64,000 bases of DNA from RPQJ01 sp963823535 (GTDB taxonomy: Bacteria; Pseudomonadota; Gammaproteobacteria; Steroidobacterales; Steroidobacteraceae). The DNA lies in contig CAWGLZ010000005.1 of assembly GCA_963823535.1 (NCBI GenBank), positions 1-64,000 of the forward strand, given 5' to 3'. Numbering within the stretch: the first letter of the stretch is position 1; every line of letters begins with the position of its first letter. Positions 34,869 to 44,064 of the stretch are shown here, piece by piece. The notes under the pieces are model-generated. The model saw nothing but the letters and a program-made list of their open reading frames with translations. It ran no database searches and was not told the origin of the DNA. Made by a program: the position numbers and the translations under genes.

Positions 34869-35702
34869 CTACCCCTTGATCGCCCCCGTGGTCAGGCCCG
34901 CGACGATGCGGCGCTGGAAGACCAGCACCATGAGCACGAGCGGCACCGTGACGGCGACGGAGGCCGCCATGACCTGACCCCAGGGCAGCTCGTACTGGCT
35001 GGCACCGCTGATCAGCGCGATGGCCACGGGCACGGTTCGCTGATCGTGGGTCAGCGTGAACGTCAGTGCAAAGAGAAACTCGTTCCAGGCCGCGATGAAC
35101 GCGAGCAGCCCCGTCGCCGCCAGCGCCGGTCCCATCAGCGGCAGGAAGACGCGGACGACGATGGTGAGCGGCCTGGCGCCATCCATGATGGCCGCCTCCT
35201 CGAGTTCACCGGGCAGGTCGCGCATGAACGCGGTCAGCACCCAGGTCGTGAAGGGCAGGGTGAAGATCATGTAGCTGAGCCCGAGGCTGCCGAGGCTGTT
35301 GTAGAGGCCCAGGGTGCGGACCAGTTCGAACAGGCCCGAGAGCACGGCGACCTGCGGAAACATGGCCACCGACAGCAGCGTCATCAGCAGCAGCGTGCGG
35401 CCGCGAAACGGGATCCGCGCCAGCGCGAAGGACGCCGTAACGCTCAACGCCAGGCCGACGAGCACCACGCCCGTGGCGACCATCACGGAATTCAGGATGT
35501 TCCGACCGAAGGGTTGCTCGCGGAACACCGCCCGGTAATTGCTCCAGTCCAGCGCCGCCGGTAGATAGTCCACCTCGAAGAGCGCCGCCCCCGACTTGAA
35601 CGAGGTGACCACGGCGTAATAGAGCGGAAACACCGAGATGATCACGATGATCGCGACGAGCGCGAGGAAGCCTGCACTGCGGAGTGTGGCCTTTGCCGTC
35701 AC
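34869..35702 (-). CDS. carbohydrate ABC transporter permease, MalG/ThuG-type
   Basis: The start is GTG at 35702, overlapping the TGA of the upstream permease as GTGA; this gives a typical 277-residue MalG-type protein with six membrane segments. The cytoplasmic EAA loop EEAAIMDGARPLTIVVRVFLP couples to the ATPase. The N-terminus (AIIVIISVFPLYYAVVTSFK) and the C-terminal QRRIVAGLTTGAIKG are family signatures. It imports a sugar or polyol together with the other permease and binding protein. No ATPase gene accompanies the operon, so a shared MsmK/UgpC-like ATPase encoded elsewhere is presumably used. Confidence 0.93.
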   Translation of the reverse strand: MTAKATLRSAGFLALVAIIVIISVFPLYYAVVTSFKSGAALFEVDYLPAALDWSNYRAVFREQPFGRNILNSVMVATGVVLVGLALSVTASFALARIPFRGRTLLLMTLLSVAMFPQVAVLSGLFELVRTLGLYNSLGSLGLSYMIFTLPFTTWVLTAFMRDLPGELEEAAIMDGARPLTIVVRVFLPLMGPALAATGLLAFIAAWNEFLFALTFTLTHDQRTVPVAIALISGASQYELPWGQVMAASVAVTVPLVLMVLVFQRRIVAGLTTGAIKG

Positions 35703-36631
35703 GCGTGTTGCGCCTCGAGGCGATGACGCCCGTAGCCGAGCCAGGCAATGGTCAGCAGCGCGACGGTGAGAAACAGCAGCGTCGACGCCGCCGATCCATA
35801 GCCCACCGACTGGAAGTCCACCAGCTGCTGGCGGGCGTAGACCGACATGGACAGGGTCTCCGGCCGGTTCGGGGTCAGCACGTAGACGAGGTCGAAGATC
35901 CGCAGGGCATCCAGGGCCCGGAAGGTCACGGCCACGATCAGCGCCGGTGCGATGAGCGGCAGAGTGATGTGGAGGAATGCCGACACGGGCGGAACGCCGT
36001 CGACGCGTGCCGCCTCGTAGCAGTCCTTCGGCAGCATCTGCAGTGCCGCGAGAATCAGCATTGCCATGAACGGCGTGGTCTTCCAGACGTCGACCAGGAT
36101 CACCGACCCCATCGCCAGGGCCGGATCCGCCGTCCACGCGAGAGGTTCCGCGAGCCATCCCGCCCGCTGCAGCAGGTCGTTCAGGAGTCCGAACTGGTCG
36201 TGGAGGATCCAGCCCCAGATCTTCGCGGAGACGATGGTCGGGATCGCCCAGGGGACCAGCACGGCCGCACGCACCCATGCCCGCCCGGGAAAGGATCGAT
36301 GCAGCACGAGCGCCACCACGAGGCCGAACACTGTCTCGAGCGCCACCGAGACCACCGTGAAGACCAGGGTATTGCGGACCGCGCGCCACCAGAGTGGGTC
36401 GGCGAGCAGGCCGGTCCACTGTCCGTCGCGAACGTCGAGGTAGTTGCGCAAGCCGATCCACGACCCGCCGCCGAGATCGCCGAGCCGCGCGTCGGTGAAA
36501 CCGAACCAGATTGTCCGCAGCAGCGGCCACGCCGCGACAAGGACGAGCACCAGCAGGGCGGGCGCCACGAATCGCCAGGCGGTACGGCGACGCCGGCGCT
36601 CGAGCAGCGAGAGCTTTTGACTTCGCAGCAC
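35699..36631 (-). CDS. carbohydrate ABC transporter permease, MalF/ThuF-type
   Basis: The 310-residue protein has six membrane segments and the EAA loop CYEAARVDGVPPVSAFLHITLP. The first segment WRFVAPALLVLVLVAAWPLL and the GLRNYLD region match the MalF/UgpA group that transports disaccharides such as trehalose, maltose or their relatives. The start is GTG 36631, 10 bases after the binding-protein stop, and the stop overlaps the next permease start. It is thus the middle gene of a tight three-gene operon. Confidence 0.93.
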   Translation of the reverse strand: MLRSQKLSLLERRRRRTAWRFVAPALLVLVLVAAWPLLRTIWFGFTDARLGDLGGGSWIGLRNYLDVRDGQWTGLLADPLWWRAVRNTLVFTVVSVALETVFGLVVALVLHRSFPGRAWVRAAVLVPWAIPTIVSAKIWGWILHDQFGLLNDLLQRAGWLAEPLAWTADPALAMGSVILVDVWKTTPFMAMLILAALQMLPKDCYEAARVDGVPPVSAFLHITLPLIAPALIVAVTFRALDALRIFDLVYVLTPNRPETLSMSVYARQQLVDFQSVGYGSAASTLLFLTVALLTIAWLGYGRHRLEAQHA

Positions 36632-36641
36632 GACGAGGTCG

Positions 36642-37982
36642 TCAGGGTCCCGGGGCGGTTGGCGCCGATGCCTGAACTGGTGCGCCGGCTTCGTGGCGGG
36701 CCGCCTGCATCAGTTGCTCGAGCCTCGGCGCGAGCCCGGCAAGCGCGGCCGACCCGGAGGCCTGGCCGGCGAGCACCGAGGACACGGCGCGCCAGAATTC
36801 GCTGCTGAACTCGTTGTATCGAGCACCGGCCATGCTGGACGGCCGCGGGACTGCGTTGGCGAACGTCTCCTGGAGACGCTCGTAGAACGGATTGGCTGCG
36901 AGTACTTCCGGACTGTCGTAGAGCGCCCGGATCGTCGGGTTGTAGCCGCCGGCAATCGCGCGGCGTGCCTGTTCCTCGGGGCCGGTCAGGAACAGCACCA
37001 GCTCGGTCGCGATCTGCGGGTGCCGCGAGTATCTGGAGACCGCGAGCTGCCAGCCACCGAGGGTTGCCGCGCTGTGGCCACCCGCGGCGGCCGGCAGGGC
37101 GGCGACTCCGACACGATCCCGGATGGGGCTGTCTGTGCCCTGGGCCAGCGGCCAGGCATAGGGCCAGTTCCGCATGAATACCGCGTTGCCGGACTGGAAG
37201 ACCCCGCGGGCCTCCTCCTCGGCATAGTTGAGCACTCCCGGCGGGCTGATCGTTCCGACCCAGCCCGCGGCGAGATCCAGCGCTGCCGCTGCCTGAGGAT
37301 TGTCCAGCGTGACGCGGCCGGCCGTGTCGACGAGCGTGCCGCCGCCGTGGCTGGCGATCCATTCGAGCGCATTGCAGGTCAGGCCCTCATAGGCCCGTCC
37401 CTGCCACGCGAAACCCCACATCCTGTCGTTGCCGCCAGAGCGTTCGGCTGCCTGGATGCGTGCCGCGGTACGGGTCAGCTCAGCCCACGTCCGGGGCACG
37501 GCCTCTTCGTACTTCTCGAGCAGGTCCGTGCGGTAGTAGAGCACCCCGGCGTCGGTGAACCAGGGCATGGCGACCAGGCGGCCCGCGACCGTGTTGTTCT
37601 CGATGATCGCGGGAAAGTGCGCCTCCTCAGCGCCGGCGGTCATGGGTGCGAGATCCACCAGATGTGTCGCAAGAATGCCCGGCCAGATGACATCCACCTG
37701 CAGCACGTCGATGTCGTCGGCTCCGGCGCCCAGAAGCTGCTGGTAGAGCGCGAGTCGCTCCGTCGTGGAGTTGGGGGTGGAGACGACTTCTACCCGGTTT
37801 CCGGTTGCCGTCGCCCAGCGCTCGGCGCCTTCGCGACAGAGGGTGAGTTCGAGGCCGACGGCTCCGCAGGAGATCCTCAGCGACACGCCTTCGGGCGGCG
37901 CGTCTGCTCGCCGGTCACAGCCCGTCGCCGCCAGTGCGAGGGCGGCAATGATCGACGGAACGACCGATGGCGAGCGATGCAA
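36642..37982 (-). CDS. sugar ABC transporter substrate-binding lipoprotein (ThuE/LpqY-like)
   Basis: I choose TTG 37982 as the start, since AAGGGGGGA lies about 8 bases upstream and it yields a compact lipoprotein signal ending ATGC (Cys22). The longer frame also begins with TTG and adds a charged head. The mature protein has extracellular solute-binding family 1 features: VEVVSTPNSTTERLALYQQL, DVLQVDVIWPGILA, MPWFTDAGVLYYRTDLL, PRTWAELTRTA, FMRNWPYAW and ATLGGWQLAV. It captures the sugar in the periplasm for the two permeases. The overall pattern resembles trehalose/maltose binding proteins, but the ligand is uncertain. It is the first gene of the operon. Confidence 0.9.
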   Translation of the reverse strand: MHRSPSVVPSIIAALALAATGCDRRADAPPEGVSLRISCGAVGLELTLCREGAERWATATGNRVEVVSTPNSTTERLALYQQLLGAGADDIDVLQVDVIWPGILATHLVDLAPMTAGAEEAHFPAIIENNTVAGRLVAMPWFTDAGVLYYRTDLLEKYEEAVPRTWAELTRTAARIQAAERSGGNDRMWGFAWQGRAYEGLTCNALEWIASHGGGTLVDTAGRVTLDNPQAAAALDLAAGWVGTISPPGVLNYAEEEARGVFQSGNAVFMRNWPYAWPLAQGTDSPIRDRVGVAALPAAAGGHSAATLGGWQLAVSRYSRHPQIATELVLFLTGPEEQARRAIAGGYNPTIRALYDSPEVLAANPFYERLQETFANAVPRPSSMAGARYNEFSSEFWRAVSSVLAGQASGSAALAGLAPRLEQLMQAARHEAGAPVQASAPTAPGP

Positions 37983-38103
37983 CGAACACGTCCCCCCTTT
38001 TCGCGAGGATCGATGGGACAGCGACAAGCGGACCGACCGGCGTTGCCGCCGCTCGTCGAGCGCCCGCTCGTCCCGGGACAGCGGACGATTCTTTCCGACG
38101 CCC

Positions 38104-39616
38104 TCAGCGACCCCGTGGCCCGAGCGCCGGGTCCGTGAAGCGCTCGACGTCCTGGTCGTCGTCGCGGAACTGGACGGTGATCCGGTGCCGGTCCGACGGC
38201 CAGTTCGGCACGTTCACGATCGTGACGTTGCCGGATCCCCGTGGATCGTCACTGACCCTCACGGTGCCCGAACCGTCCGGTGAAGCTGGCGTCGCGACGT
38301 CGACCGCCGTGAGGAAGGTCAGCAGATTGAACGGAAAGAGTTCGCCCTTGTCGAGGTCTGTTGCACCATCGAGCCCGTCGTCGTGTGCAAACACGGCGAG
38401 GTTCACGCCAGTGCGAGGACTGGTGTTCGGCAGCGCGATGTTCAGTCCGTCGATGCGCAATTCGTCGCTGGCCGATCCCTGGTCGCCCCAGAACTCGCGC
38501 TGCCGGGTGATCACCAGGTTGGTTCGGCCCGCGTCGGCCGGTACGAACGCCTCCAGGCCCTGGTTCGGCAGGCTCGTGTTGAGGCGCACGAAATGGTCGC
38601 TGCGGCTGAATGGCTCGAAATAGAAATGATGAATCGTTTGCGGGTCGCCCGGCCGCACGACGGCCATTTCGTAATGCTTGAGTCCGTTCAGCTTCAGCGG
38701 CCCGAAGTCGCCCGATGCGTCGATCGGAATCGTCGCCTGCGGACCGCTGGCGATCCGGTGGCCGGTGGCCGGGTCGACACGCCAGACTTCCACCGTCGCG
38801 CCCGGATAGCCGACGTTCGCCGGGAAGATCACGGCGCGACCGGCGACGGTCACCTGTCCCGGAGGCTCCGGTACCACGTCGGTCGTGGCGGGTGCGTGAC
38901 CGGTGAGGAACTCGTACATCACCGCGAAGGCCTCGGCGGAGGTCGCCGTTTCCGTGTGTGACTTGGTGCCGAAGTAGAAGTTGTCCGCCGGATCCGGACC
39001 GATCTGCGCGTTGGTGTTGCCCCGGCGGTTGTAGCCACTGTCGGCGGTGTTCCATTCACCCCAGATACCGATGGTCGGCACGCCGCCCGGCAGCTGCGGT
39101 AGCGTGCGACCGTCGATGTTGACGTACTTGGCGACCTTCTCCGGTCCGTCGAATGAGGCATCTTCGAGATAGGTCGTCCACACGGTCGTGCCGCGGGAGT
39201 GACCCACGGCGTAGACCCGCTCGGCCCCGGTTGCCGTCCGCACCGCGTCGATGAACGCGTCGAGGCCGGCCAGCGGATTCACCGACGAACTCGTGTCGTA
39301 CTCGAACGCGTACAGCAACGGCTGGCGGATAGCCGTTGCTGGTGAAGCGCATGGCCTGGGTCTCGAACTGCTGTGCCGACCCGGACTGTCCGTGCACGAA
39401 CACGATCGGCAGCGGCGCGGCGCCGTCACCGTTGGCGTGTGTCGCCGCGCTGGCGACGGTGACCGCGACGCCGAGCGCCAGGATGGCGAGCGCGACCAGC
39501 AGTGAGTGGACCACGGACACAGTCCGGGCTGCGACGAGCACCGGGCGCCGGGTGGTTCGAGGTGATGGCAGGACCGCAGTGCGCGGGACGAGCCGGGGCA
39601 TCGTGTCGTGTCGCAT
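38104..39616 (-). pseudogene. secreted alpha/beta hydrolase (lipase-like) with C-terminal beta domains, frameshifted
   Basis: ATG 39616 follows GAGGGGAG. A long Arg-rich signal (LLVALAILALGVAVTVASA as the core) is followed by IVFVHGQSGSAQQFETQAM, the lipase oxyanion region. After SNGYP the frame changes: the continuation QPLLYAFEYDTSSSVNPLAGL and the nucleophile elbow VGHSRGT lie in another frame that runs to 38104. The span is a multiple of three plus one, so one extra base sits in the CCGCC (minus strand) near 39324-39329. Behind the hydrolase domain are about 230 residues of beta-rich sequence (VTVAGRAVIFPANVGYPG onward) like those in actinobacterial PHB-depolymerase/lipase-type proteins. 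If the base is an error, the intact protein has 503 residues. Confidence 0.8.
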
Positions 39617-39714
39617 GGAACTCCCCTCTTGTTGCCGATTGGTCTTTTTTCGACTCCTCACCCGGGTCGTCACTCGCCGGGATTCATCGAGTATAGGCAA
39701 TCGGGCCGCCGTTG

Positions 39715-41298
39715 CTAGAACCCAAGCCTCTCGAGCGCCGACGAAACGCGCGAGCGCAAGTCGTCGGCCTTCATCGGGAATGAACGGAAGAAATCCTCGC
39801 GCGTGAGCCGCGGATTGCGCTCACGCACGTTCTCGGACCAGGCGCCTGCGAGTGTCCCGTTGCCCGCCATCGCGTGGGCCGCCGCGGCGATCATGGCGAT
39901 GAGCACGTGCGCCCCCGGCGAGCGCGCGGCGCGCTCGGCCCAGTCGGCAGCCTCGACATCCTCGGACTGCGCCATGTGGGTGAAGGCGCGCGTGCCAAGC
40001 ATGGCGTAGTACAGGGGATCGAGCGGGCTCAGGCGCATCGCGAGGTCGACGTGGCCGCGGCCGTCGAGTCCACGGCCGGCCAGCGTCTCCGTCCAGGCGC
40101 GAGCGTAGATGCCCTGCGCGTAATTCGGGCTGAGGGACGTCGCGCGCTCGAGCCACGCCAGGCCTCGCTCCAGGTCACCCTCGAGCCAGAAACTGCGACC
40201 CATCGTGAAGTTGACGAACGGGTCGAGCGGGTCGAGGTCGAGACCACGCTGGGCGCAACCGCGAGCCAGCGCAATCTCGCCGGCCAGGTCGTCGGACTGT
40301 CTCAGGAAAGCGGTCTGGAAGTGAACGAACGAGAGTCCCGCGTGGGCGCGCGCGAACCCCGGATCCTGCGCGACGGCCCGCCCGAACAACTCGGCGGCGG
40401 CGGCATTGTCCTTGCGGTTGAAGCGATAAACATGCTGCAGGCCGAGATGATAGGCCGACCAGGCGTCCAGATTCTCGGTGACCAGGAGGCGTGCGTGGCT
40501 GGCCTCGTGCAGCGGAATCTGGATCTCGAGCGCGGTCAGTATCGTCGAGCGGATCTCGCCTCGCACCGCGTGCACGTCGTCGACCGAACCGGCGTAGCGC
40601 TCAGCCCAGACGACCGCACCGTCACGCGTGTCGACGAGTTCCGTCGTGACGGCGAGGTGTCGGCCGGTGACTTCCACCGTGCCCGACAGGCAATAGCGCA
40701 CGTTCAGCAGCTGTCCGACCTCGCGCATGTCGGGGTCGGGTGCGCGCAGGCGGAACGAGGAACCTCGTGCGGTGACGAACAGCCAGCGCAGGCGCGCCAG
40801 CTCTGTGATGAGGTCGTGCGGCAGCGCGTCGGCGATGGCGAGGTACGGGCCCGCGTCCCCGATCAGCCGGAAGGGCAGGACCGCGATCGAGGGTCGCGAA
40901 CCCGGTCCCGGCGTCGCGTCCTCGGGACCCGCCGGCCTGGCATCCTCCCGTTCGGTGCCTGCCGTCGCCGGCATCCGTGGAACATGGCGCTCCGCGCGCA
41001 CCTCTGCCACGAACCGGAAACCCTGGCCGTGGATCGTCCGGATGAAGCGCTGCTGCTTCCCGTCGTCACCGAGCACCTTGCGCGCGGACTTAACGCGACT
41101 CGCTACCGCCGACTCGCTGACGATGCGTCCGTCCCAGACCTTCTCGAGTATCTCGTCCTTCGAGACGAGTCGCTCGCAATGCTCGACCAGGAAGGCGAGC
41201 AGGGCGAAGACCTGGGGCTCGAGCGGGCGGACCTCGCCGCCGGCGCGCAACTCGACCTTGCCCAGGTCCAGTTCGAAGGGGCCGAACCGGTAGATCAT
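39715..41298 (-). CDS. CadC-like winged-helix regulator with TPR repeats
   Basis: I start at ATG 41298 (MIYRFGPFELDL). Residues 1-100 are an OmpR/CadC-type winged helix (VFALLAFLVEHCERLVSKDEIL, VWDGRIVSESAVASRVKSARKVL, FIRTIHGQGFRFVA). Unlike CadC there is no membrane segment after it. A domain with SIAVLPFRLIG and LITELARLRWLFVTARGSS, common in this regulator class, precedes TPR-like helices (residues 300-500). The whole is 527 residues. It is divergent from the cupin-tautomerase pair with 150 bases between starts, so those genes are its likely targets. The signal is unknown. Confidence 0.88.
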   Translation of the reverse strand: MIYRFGPFELDLGKVELRAGGEVRPLEPQVFALLAFLVEHCERLVSKDEILEKVWDGRIVSESAVASRVKSARKVLGDDGKQQRFIRTIHGQGFRFVAEVRAERHVPRMPATAGTEREDARPAGPEDATPGPGSRPSIAVLPFRLIGDAGPYLAIADALPHDLITELARLRWLFVTARGSSFRLRAPDPDMREVGQLLNVRYCLSGTVEVTGRHLAVTTELVDTRDGAVVWAERYAGSVDDVHAVRGEIRSTILTALEIQIPLHEASHARLLVTENLDAWSAYHLGLQHVYRFNRKDNAAAAELFGRAVAQDPGFARAHAGLSFVHFQTAFLRQSDDLAGEIALARGCAQRGLDLDPLDPFVNFTMGRSFWLEGDLERGLAWLERATSLSPNYAQGIYARAWTETLAGRGLDGRGHVDLAMRLSPLDPLYYAMLGTRAFTHMAQSEDVEAADWAERAARSPGAHVLIAMIAAAAHAMAGNGTLAGAWSENVRERNPRLTREDFFRSFPMKADDLRSRVSSALERLGF

Positions 41299-41448
41299 GG
41301 GTCCGAGGATAGAACACTCGGGCGTGATCGCCCAGAAAGTTCCGGGAAATCTCCATGTCATCTCCAAGCTTCGACGGCCCGCTCAGCGTACAAATGATCT
41401 CACCGGCGACGGGACGTCCGTCGGCCGGAGCCAGAGGAGGAGACCACC

Positions 41449-41814
41449 GTGAAACAGCCGAGAACCGAATTGCCGATACGCCTCGAGGCGGGCGGCGTCT
41501 GCATCCAGGGGCAGGACTGGGCCGACCTGAACGTCGCGCGCATCCGCTTTCCGAAGGGCGCCGACGCCACGCCGCTGCTCGAGGGCCTGCCGCAGAACCT
41601 CTGCCAGTGCCCCCACTGGGGCACGGTGCTGAAGGGGTCCATCCACGTCCGGTACGCGGACGGTCGCGAGGAGACGGTCCGGGCCGGCGACGTTTACTAC
41701 TGGCCACCGGGGCACACGGTCTGGGTCGACGAGGACTACGAAGCCGTCGAGTTCAGCCCGAGTGGCCCGATGGGCCATCTCATCGAGCACCTGAAGTCGA
41801 AACTCACCACCTGA
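41449..41814 (+). CDS. small cupin-domain protein
   Basis: The start is GTG 41449 behind AGAGGAGGAG. The 121-residue protein is a single cupin barrel, with CPHWGTVLKGSIHVRYADG (motif 1, with His but not the full HxH) and GDVYYWPPGHTVWVDED (motif 2, with His). The missing second His in motif 1 leaves metal binding uncertain, and many such small cupins bind ligands without catalysis. It lies 11 bases before the tautomerase ATG, so the two form an operon, perhaps acting on the same oxo-acid or aromatic intermediate. Confidence 0.85.
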   Translation: MKQPRTELPIRLEAGGVCIQGQDWADLNVARIRFPKGADATPLLEGLPQNLCQCPHWGTVLKGSIHVRYADGREETVRAGDVYYWPPGHTVWVDEDYEAVEFSPSGPMGHLIEHLKSKLTT

Positions 41815-41825
41815 AGGAGAAGCAC

Positions 41826-42050
41826 ATGCCACTCGTCACGATCGATGTCATCAAGGACGTCTTCACCCCGCAGCAGAAGCAGGCCCTGATCGAGAAGGTC
41901 ACGGCCGCGATGATCGAGGTGGAAGGCGAGAACATGCGACCCGTCACCTGGGTCCGCATCAACGAGTTTGAAGGAGGGGACTGGGCCATCGGCGGCAAGC
42001 GCCTGGCGGCGACCGACGTTCAAGCGATGGCCAAGGGGAAGGCGGCATAG
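41826..42050 (+). CDS. 4-oxalocrotonate tautomerase-family protein
   Basis: The 74-residue protein begins MPLVTIDVIKDVF, so removal of Met exposes the catalytic Pro1 typical of the family. Length and the pattern QKQALIEKVTAAMIEVEGEN then TWVRINEF fit the small tautomerase subunit. 4-OT enzymes isomerise enol/keto forms of 2-oxo acids in aromatic degradation. It follows the cupin gene by 11 bases with AAGGAGAA as ribosome binding site. A perfect hairpin 27 bases after the stop ends the operon. Confidence 0.88.
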   Translation: MPLVTIDVIKDVFTPQQKQALIEKVTAAMIEVEGENMRPVTWVRINEFEGGDWAIGGKRLAATDVQAMAKGKAA

Positions 42051-42076
42051 GTCACGGTGTTCCAGGGACGGACGGC

Positions 42077-42102
42077 GGGGCGGCCTCGTGCGAGGCCGCC
42101 CC
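42077..42102. terminator. bidirectional 12-bp perfect hairpin between convergent genes
   Basis: GGGGCGGCCTCG at 42077-42088 pairs with CGAGGCCGCCCC at 42091-42102 around TG. It stands between the tautomerase (plus) and the Cys-domain gene (minus) stops. T-runs are absent. Confidence 0.65.
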
Positions 42103-42177
42103 GCGATTCATGACCCCTTCCCGGGGTTCAGCGGCCCGGATCAGGCGAGGCCGCTCGCCAGACAGAGTGCCCGCAGG

Positions 42178-42780
42178 TCAGCGGCCGCAATCCGCGGGCG
42201 GCGCCTGCACGATGGACTGATACCGGCCGTCCTCCGTGCGGATCATGGCGCAGCGACCCGTGGAGCGGTTGAACCACGCGCCGTACTTCGCGCTGCCGGA
42301 GGTCGATCCGTGTGCGTACTGGTATCCACGCCGCTGCAACTCCCCCTCGGCCTGACCGGCCCGCGCGCCCACCAGGTCGGCCAGGTCCGGGACCGTATTG
42401 CCTGCGGCGTAGGACGGATGAGCCGCACCGTGGCCGCCGCCCTGCGCAACGAAGGTGACGATGATCTTCGTGCCGCCTTCCCACTTGAATTCCTGCGTGT
42501 TGCCGCCGGCGCGCGTCCGCACGACCTTGTTGCCCTTCTGGTCCTTGAAGTGGTCCGCCTTGTTGCCAGGGCTCAGGCTGTGAGTGACGCCGTTGCGGAG
42601 GTCGATGTCGATATATCCCTGGCGCTGCGAGAAGCTGCAGGGGCCCGAGGCCTTCTTTTTCGTGTCGCCGTCCTTGCGGACTTCGCACATGGCTTCGGCC
42701 GAATCCGCGCGAGCGGTCGGGAGCGTGCCGATCAGTGTCGCGGCGGCGAGGGTAAGCGAGAGGATGGTGGACGTCTTCAT
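42178..42780 (-). CDS. secreted protein with C-terminal copy of a ~65-residue Cys-containing domain (shared with the gene at 44065)
   Basis: ATG 42780 follows GGAGG. The signal peptide ends PTARA (residue 25). Residues 30-115 form a beta-rich domain with a Cys pair (MCEV, GPCSF). Residues 131-198 are a separate domain: VPDLADLVGARAGQAEGEL, RGYQY, AWFNRSTGRCAMIR, GRYQSIV and PADC. The same pattern, a hydrophobic DLVG start, an RGY/QGY after a helix, an aromatic-W/N-then-Cys and a terminal Cys, appears twice in the protein encoded at 44065. The two Cys probably form a disulfide. Function is unknown; the L,D-transpeptidase gene between them suggests a cell-envelope role. Confidence 0.75.
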   Translation of the reverse strand: MKTSTILSLTLAAATLIGTLPTARADSAEAMCEVRKDGDTKKKASGPCSFSQRQGYIDIDLRNGVTHSLSPGNKADHFKDQKGNKVVRTRAGGNTQEFKWEGGTKIIVTFVAQGGGHGAAHPSYAAGNTVPDLADLVGARAGQAEGELQRRGYQYAHGSTSGSAKYGAWFNRSTGRCAMIRTEDGRYQSIVQAPPADCGR

Positions 42781-42898
42781 GGGGCCTCCGTGGTGAAAAA
42801 CTGGCCTGATTAGCATTTCACAGGGCAGCACGATATCCAGAAAGCGAATGGAAGAATTTCGCCTGACCAGCGGCGGAAAGGGCGCGTTGTCCAGAGCC

Positions 42899-42914
42899 CT
42901 GGCGCGCGCGCCAG
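42899..42914. promoter_or_regulatory. 16-bp perfect GC palindrome in a divergent region
   Basis: CTGGCGCGCGCGCCAG reads the same on both strands. It lies between the divergent Cys-domain and L,D-transpeptidase genes, where an operator could control both; GC-rich composition makes chance possible. Confidence 0.3.
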
Positions 42915-42995
42915 TGAATCATTGCGGATGGGTCACGCACAAGCTGGCCTCATTCGGGTAAATTCCGGCCCTTCTTCCGCGAGGAGCGATGCGCA

Positions 42996-44045
42996 ATGAC
43001 TGGACGATGGATGGCGACCCTGCTGATGACCTTGATGACGCACGCGGCCCTCGCCGTGCCCTTCTGGGGTGCCCACGAGTCGCGTCCGCCGGAGACGGCC
43101 CCGGCCGCGCTCCTGCCCGGCGAGTTCGTCTGGAATCCCGGCGTGGCCCCGATCGGGCCGATCGTGGTCGTGGTCAGCCTCGGCGAGCAGCGCGCGTACG
43201 TCTACCGGAACGGCGTCGAGATCGGCTACTCGACGATCAGCAGTGGCAAGGGCGGCCACGACACGCCGACCGGCGTGTTCGTGATCCTGCAGAAGGACAA
43301 GAACCACCATTCTTCCAAGTACAACAACGCACCCATGCCGTACACGCAGCGCCTGACCTGGGACGGCGTCGCGCTGCACGCGGGCGGGCTGCCCGGCTAT
43401 CCGTCGTCGCACGGTTGCGTGCACCTGCCGTCGAAGTTTTCGGAGGAGTTGTTCGAAGTCTCGCCGATGGGCATGACGGTGGTCGTCGTCGACGAGCGCA
43501 GCGCTCCCGCCGAGGTCGCGCACCCGCCCGCATTCACTCCGGTGGACCCGGCCAGCGGGGCGCCGCTCGTGGCCGAGCATCTCGAGGCCGACGAGGCGTT
43601 CCGCCTCGAGCCCGAAAAGGCGCCGCACGGCCCCGTCTCGCTGTTGATGAGTGCGGCGGACCAGCGTGTTCTCCTGCTGCGCAATGGTGTCGAGATCGGC
43701 CGTGCCCGGATCTCGGTGCGCAACCCGGGCGAGCCCCTGGGAACCCACGCTTTCGTCATGACCGAAGATCCGTCCACCGGTCCGAATCCGTGGGTGCCCG
43801 GCGCACCGCCCCCGACGTGGGTGGCCATCCCGATGCCGGGTCATTTCGACGAAGCCGGGCGGGCGCTTTCCAAGGAGGCGGCCGCGCGGGTCTCGCTGCC
43901 GGCGAACTTCGTGCGTGCGATCCAGACGCTGCTCGCGCCCGGGACGACGCTCTACGTCACCGACGCCCCGATCCTCGAGGAGCACATGGCCGACGACTTC
44001 ACCGTCATCGCCAATGGCGCGGCGCCCGGCAGCGGCGAGACGTAG
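42996..44045 (+). CDS. L,D-transpeptidase (YkuD) with a second, Cys-less repeat
   Basis: ATG 42996 follows GAGGAG. A signal peptide (1-20) precedes a YkuD domain at about 53-165 with the catalytic motif HAGGLPGYPSSHGCVHL, nucleophile Cys141 and His139. Such enzymes make 3-3 cross-links in peptidoglycan or attach proteins to it. A second stretch at about 212-260 (VSLLMSAADQRVLLLRNGVE) repeats the pattern of the first strands (VVVVSLGEQRAYVYRNGVE), including RNGVEIG, but has no SHGC, so it is a duplicated non-catalytic half domain. Both flanking genes encode the repeated Cys-domain proteins. The protein is periplasmic, 349 residues. Confidence 0.92.
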   Translation: MTGRWMATLLMTLMTHAALAVPFWGAHESRPPETAPAALLPGEFVWNPGVAPIGPIVVVVSLGEQRAYVYRNGVEIGYSTISSGKGGHDTPTGVFVILQKDKNHHSSKYNNAPMPYTQRLTWDGVALHAGGLPGYPSSHGCVHLPSKFSEELFEVSPMGMTVVVVDERSAPAEVAHPPAFTPVDPASGAPLVAEHLEADEAFRLEPEKAPHGPVSLLMSAADQRVLLLRNGVEIGRARISVRNPGEPLGTHAFVMTEDPSTGPNPWVPGAPPPTWVAIPMPGHFDEAGRALSKEAAARVSLPANFVRAIQTLLAPGTTLYVTDAPILEEHMADDFTVIANGAAPGSGET

Positions 44046-44064
44046 AGTCAGTCTGCAAACGCAT

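Noticed and set aside
34869..36530. 553-residue ORF spanning both permease genes
   Set aside because: The N-terminal half is a shadow of the first permease; the GTG at 35702 with GTGA overlap gives a normal 277-residue MalG-type protein.
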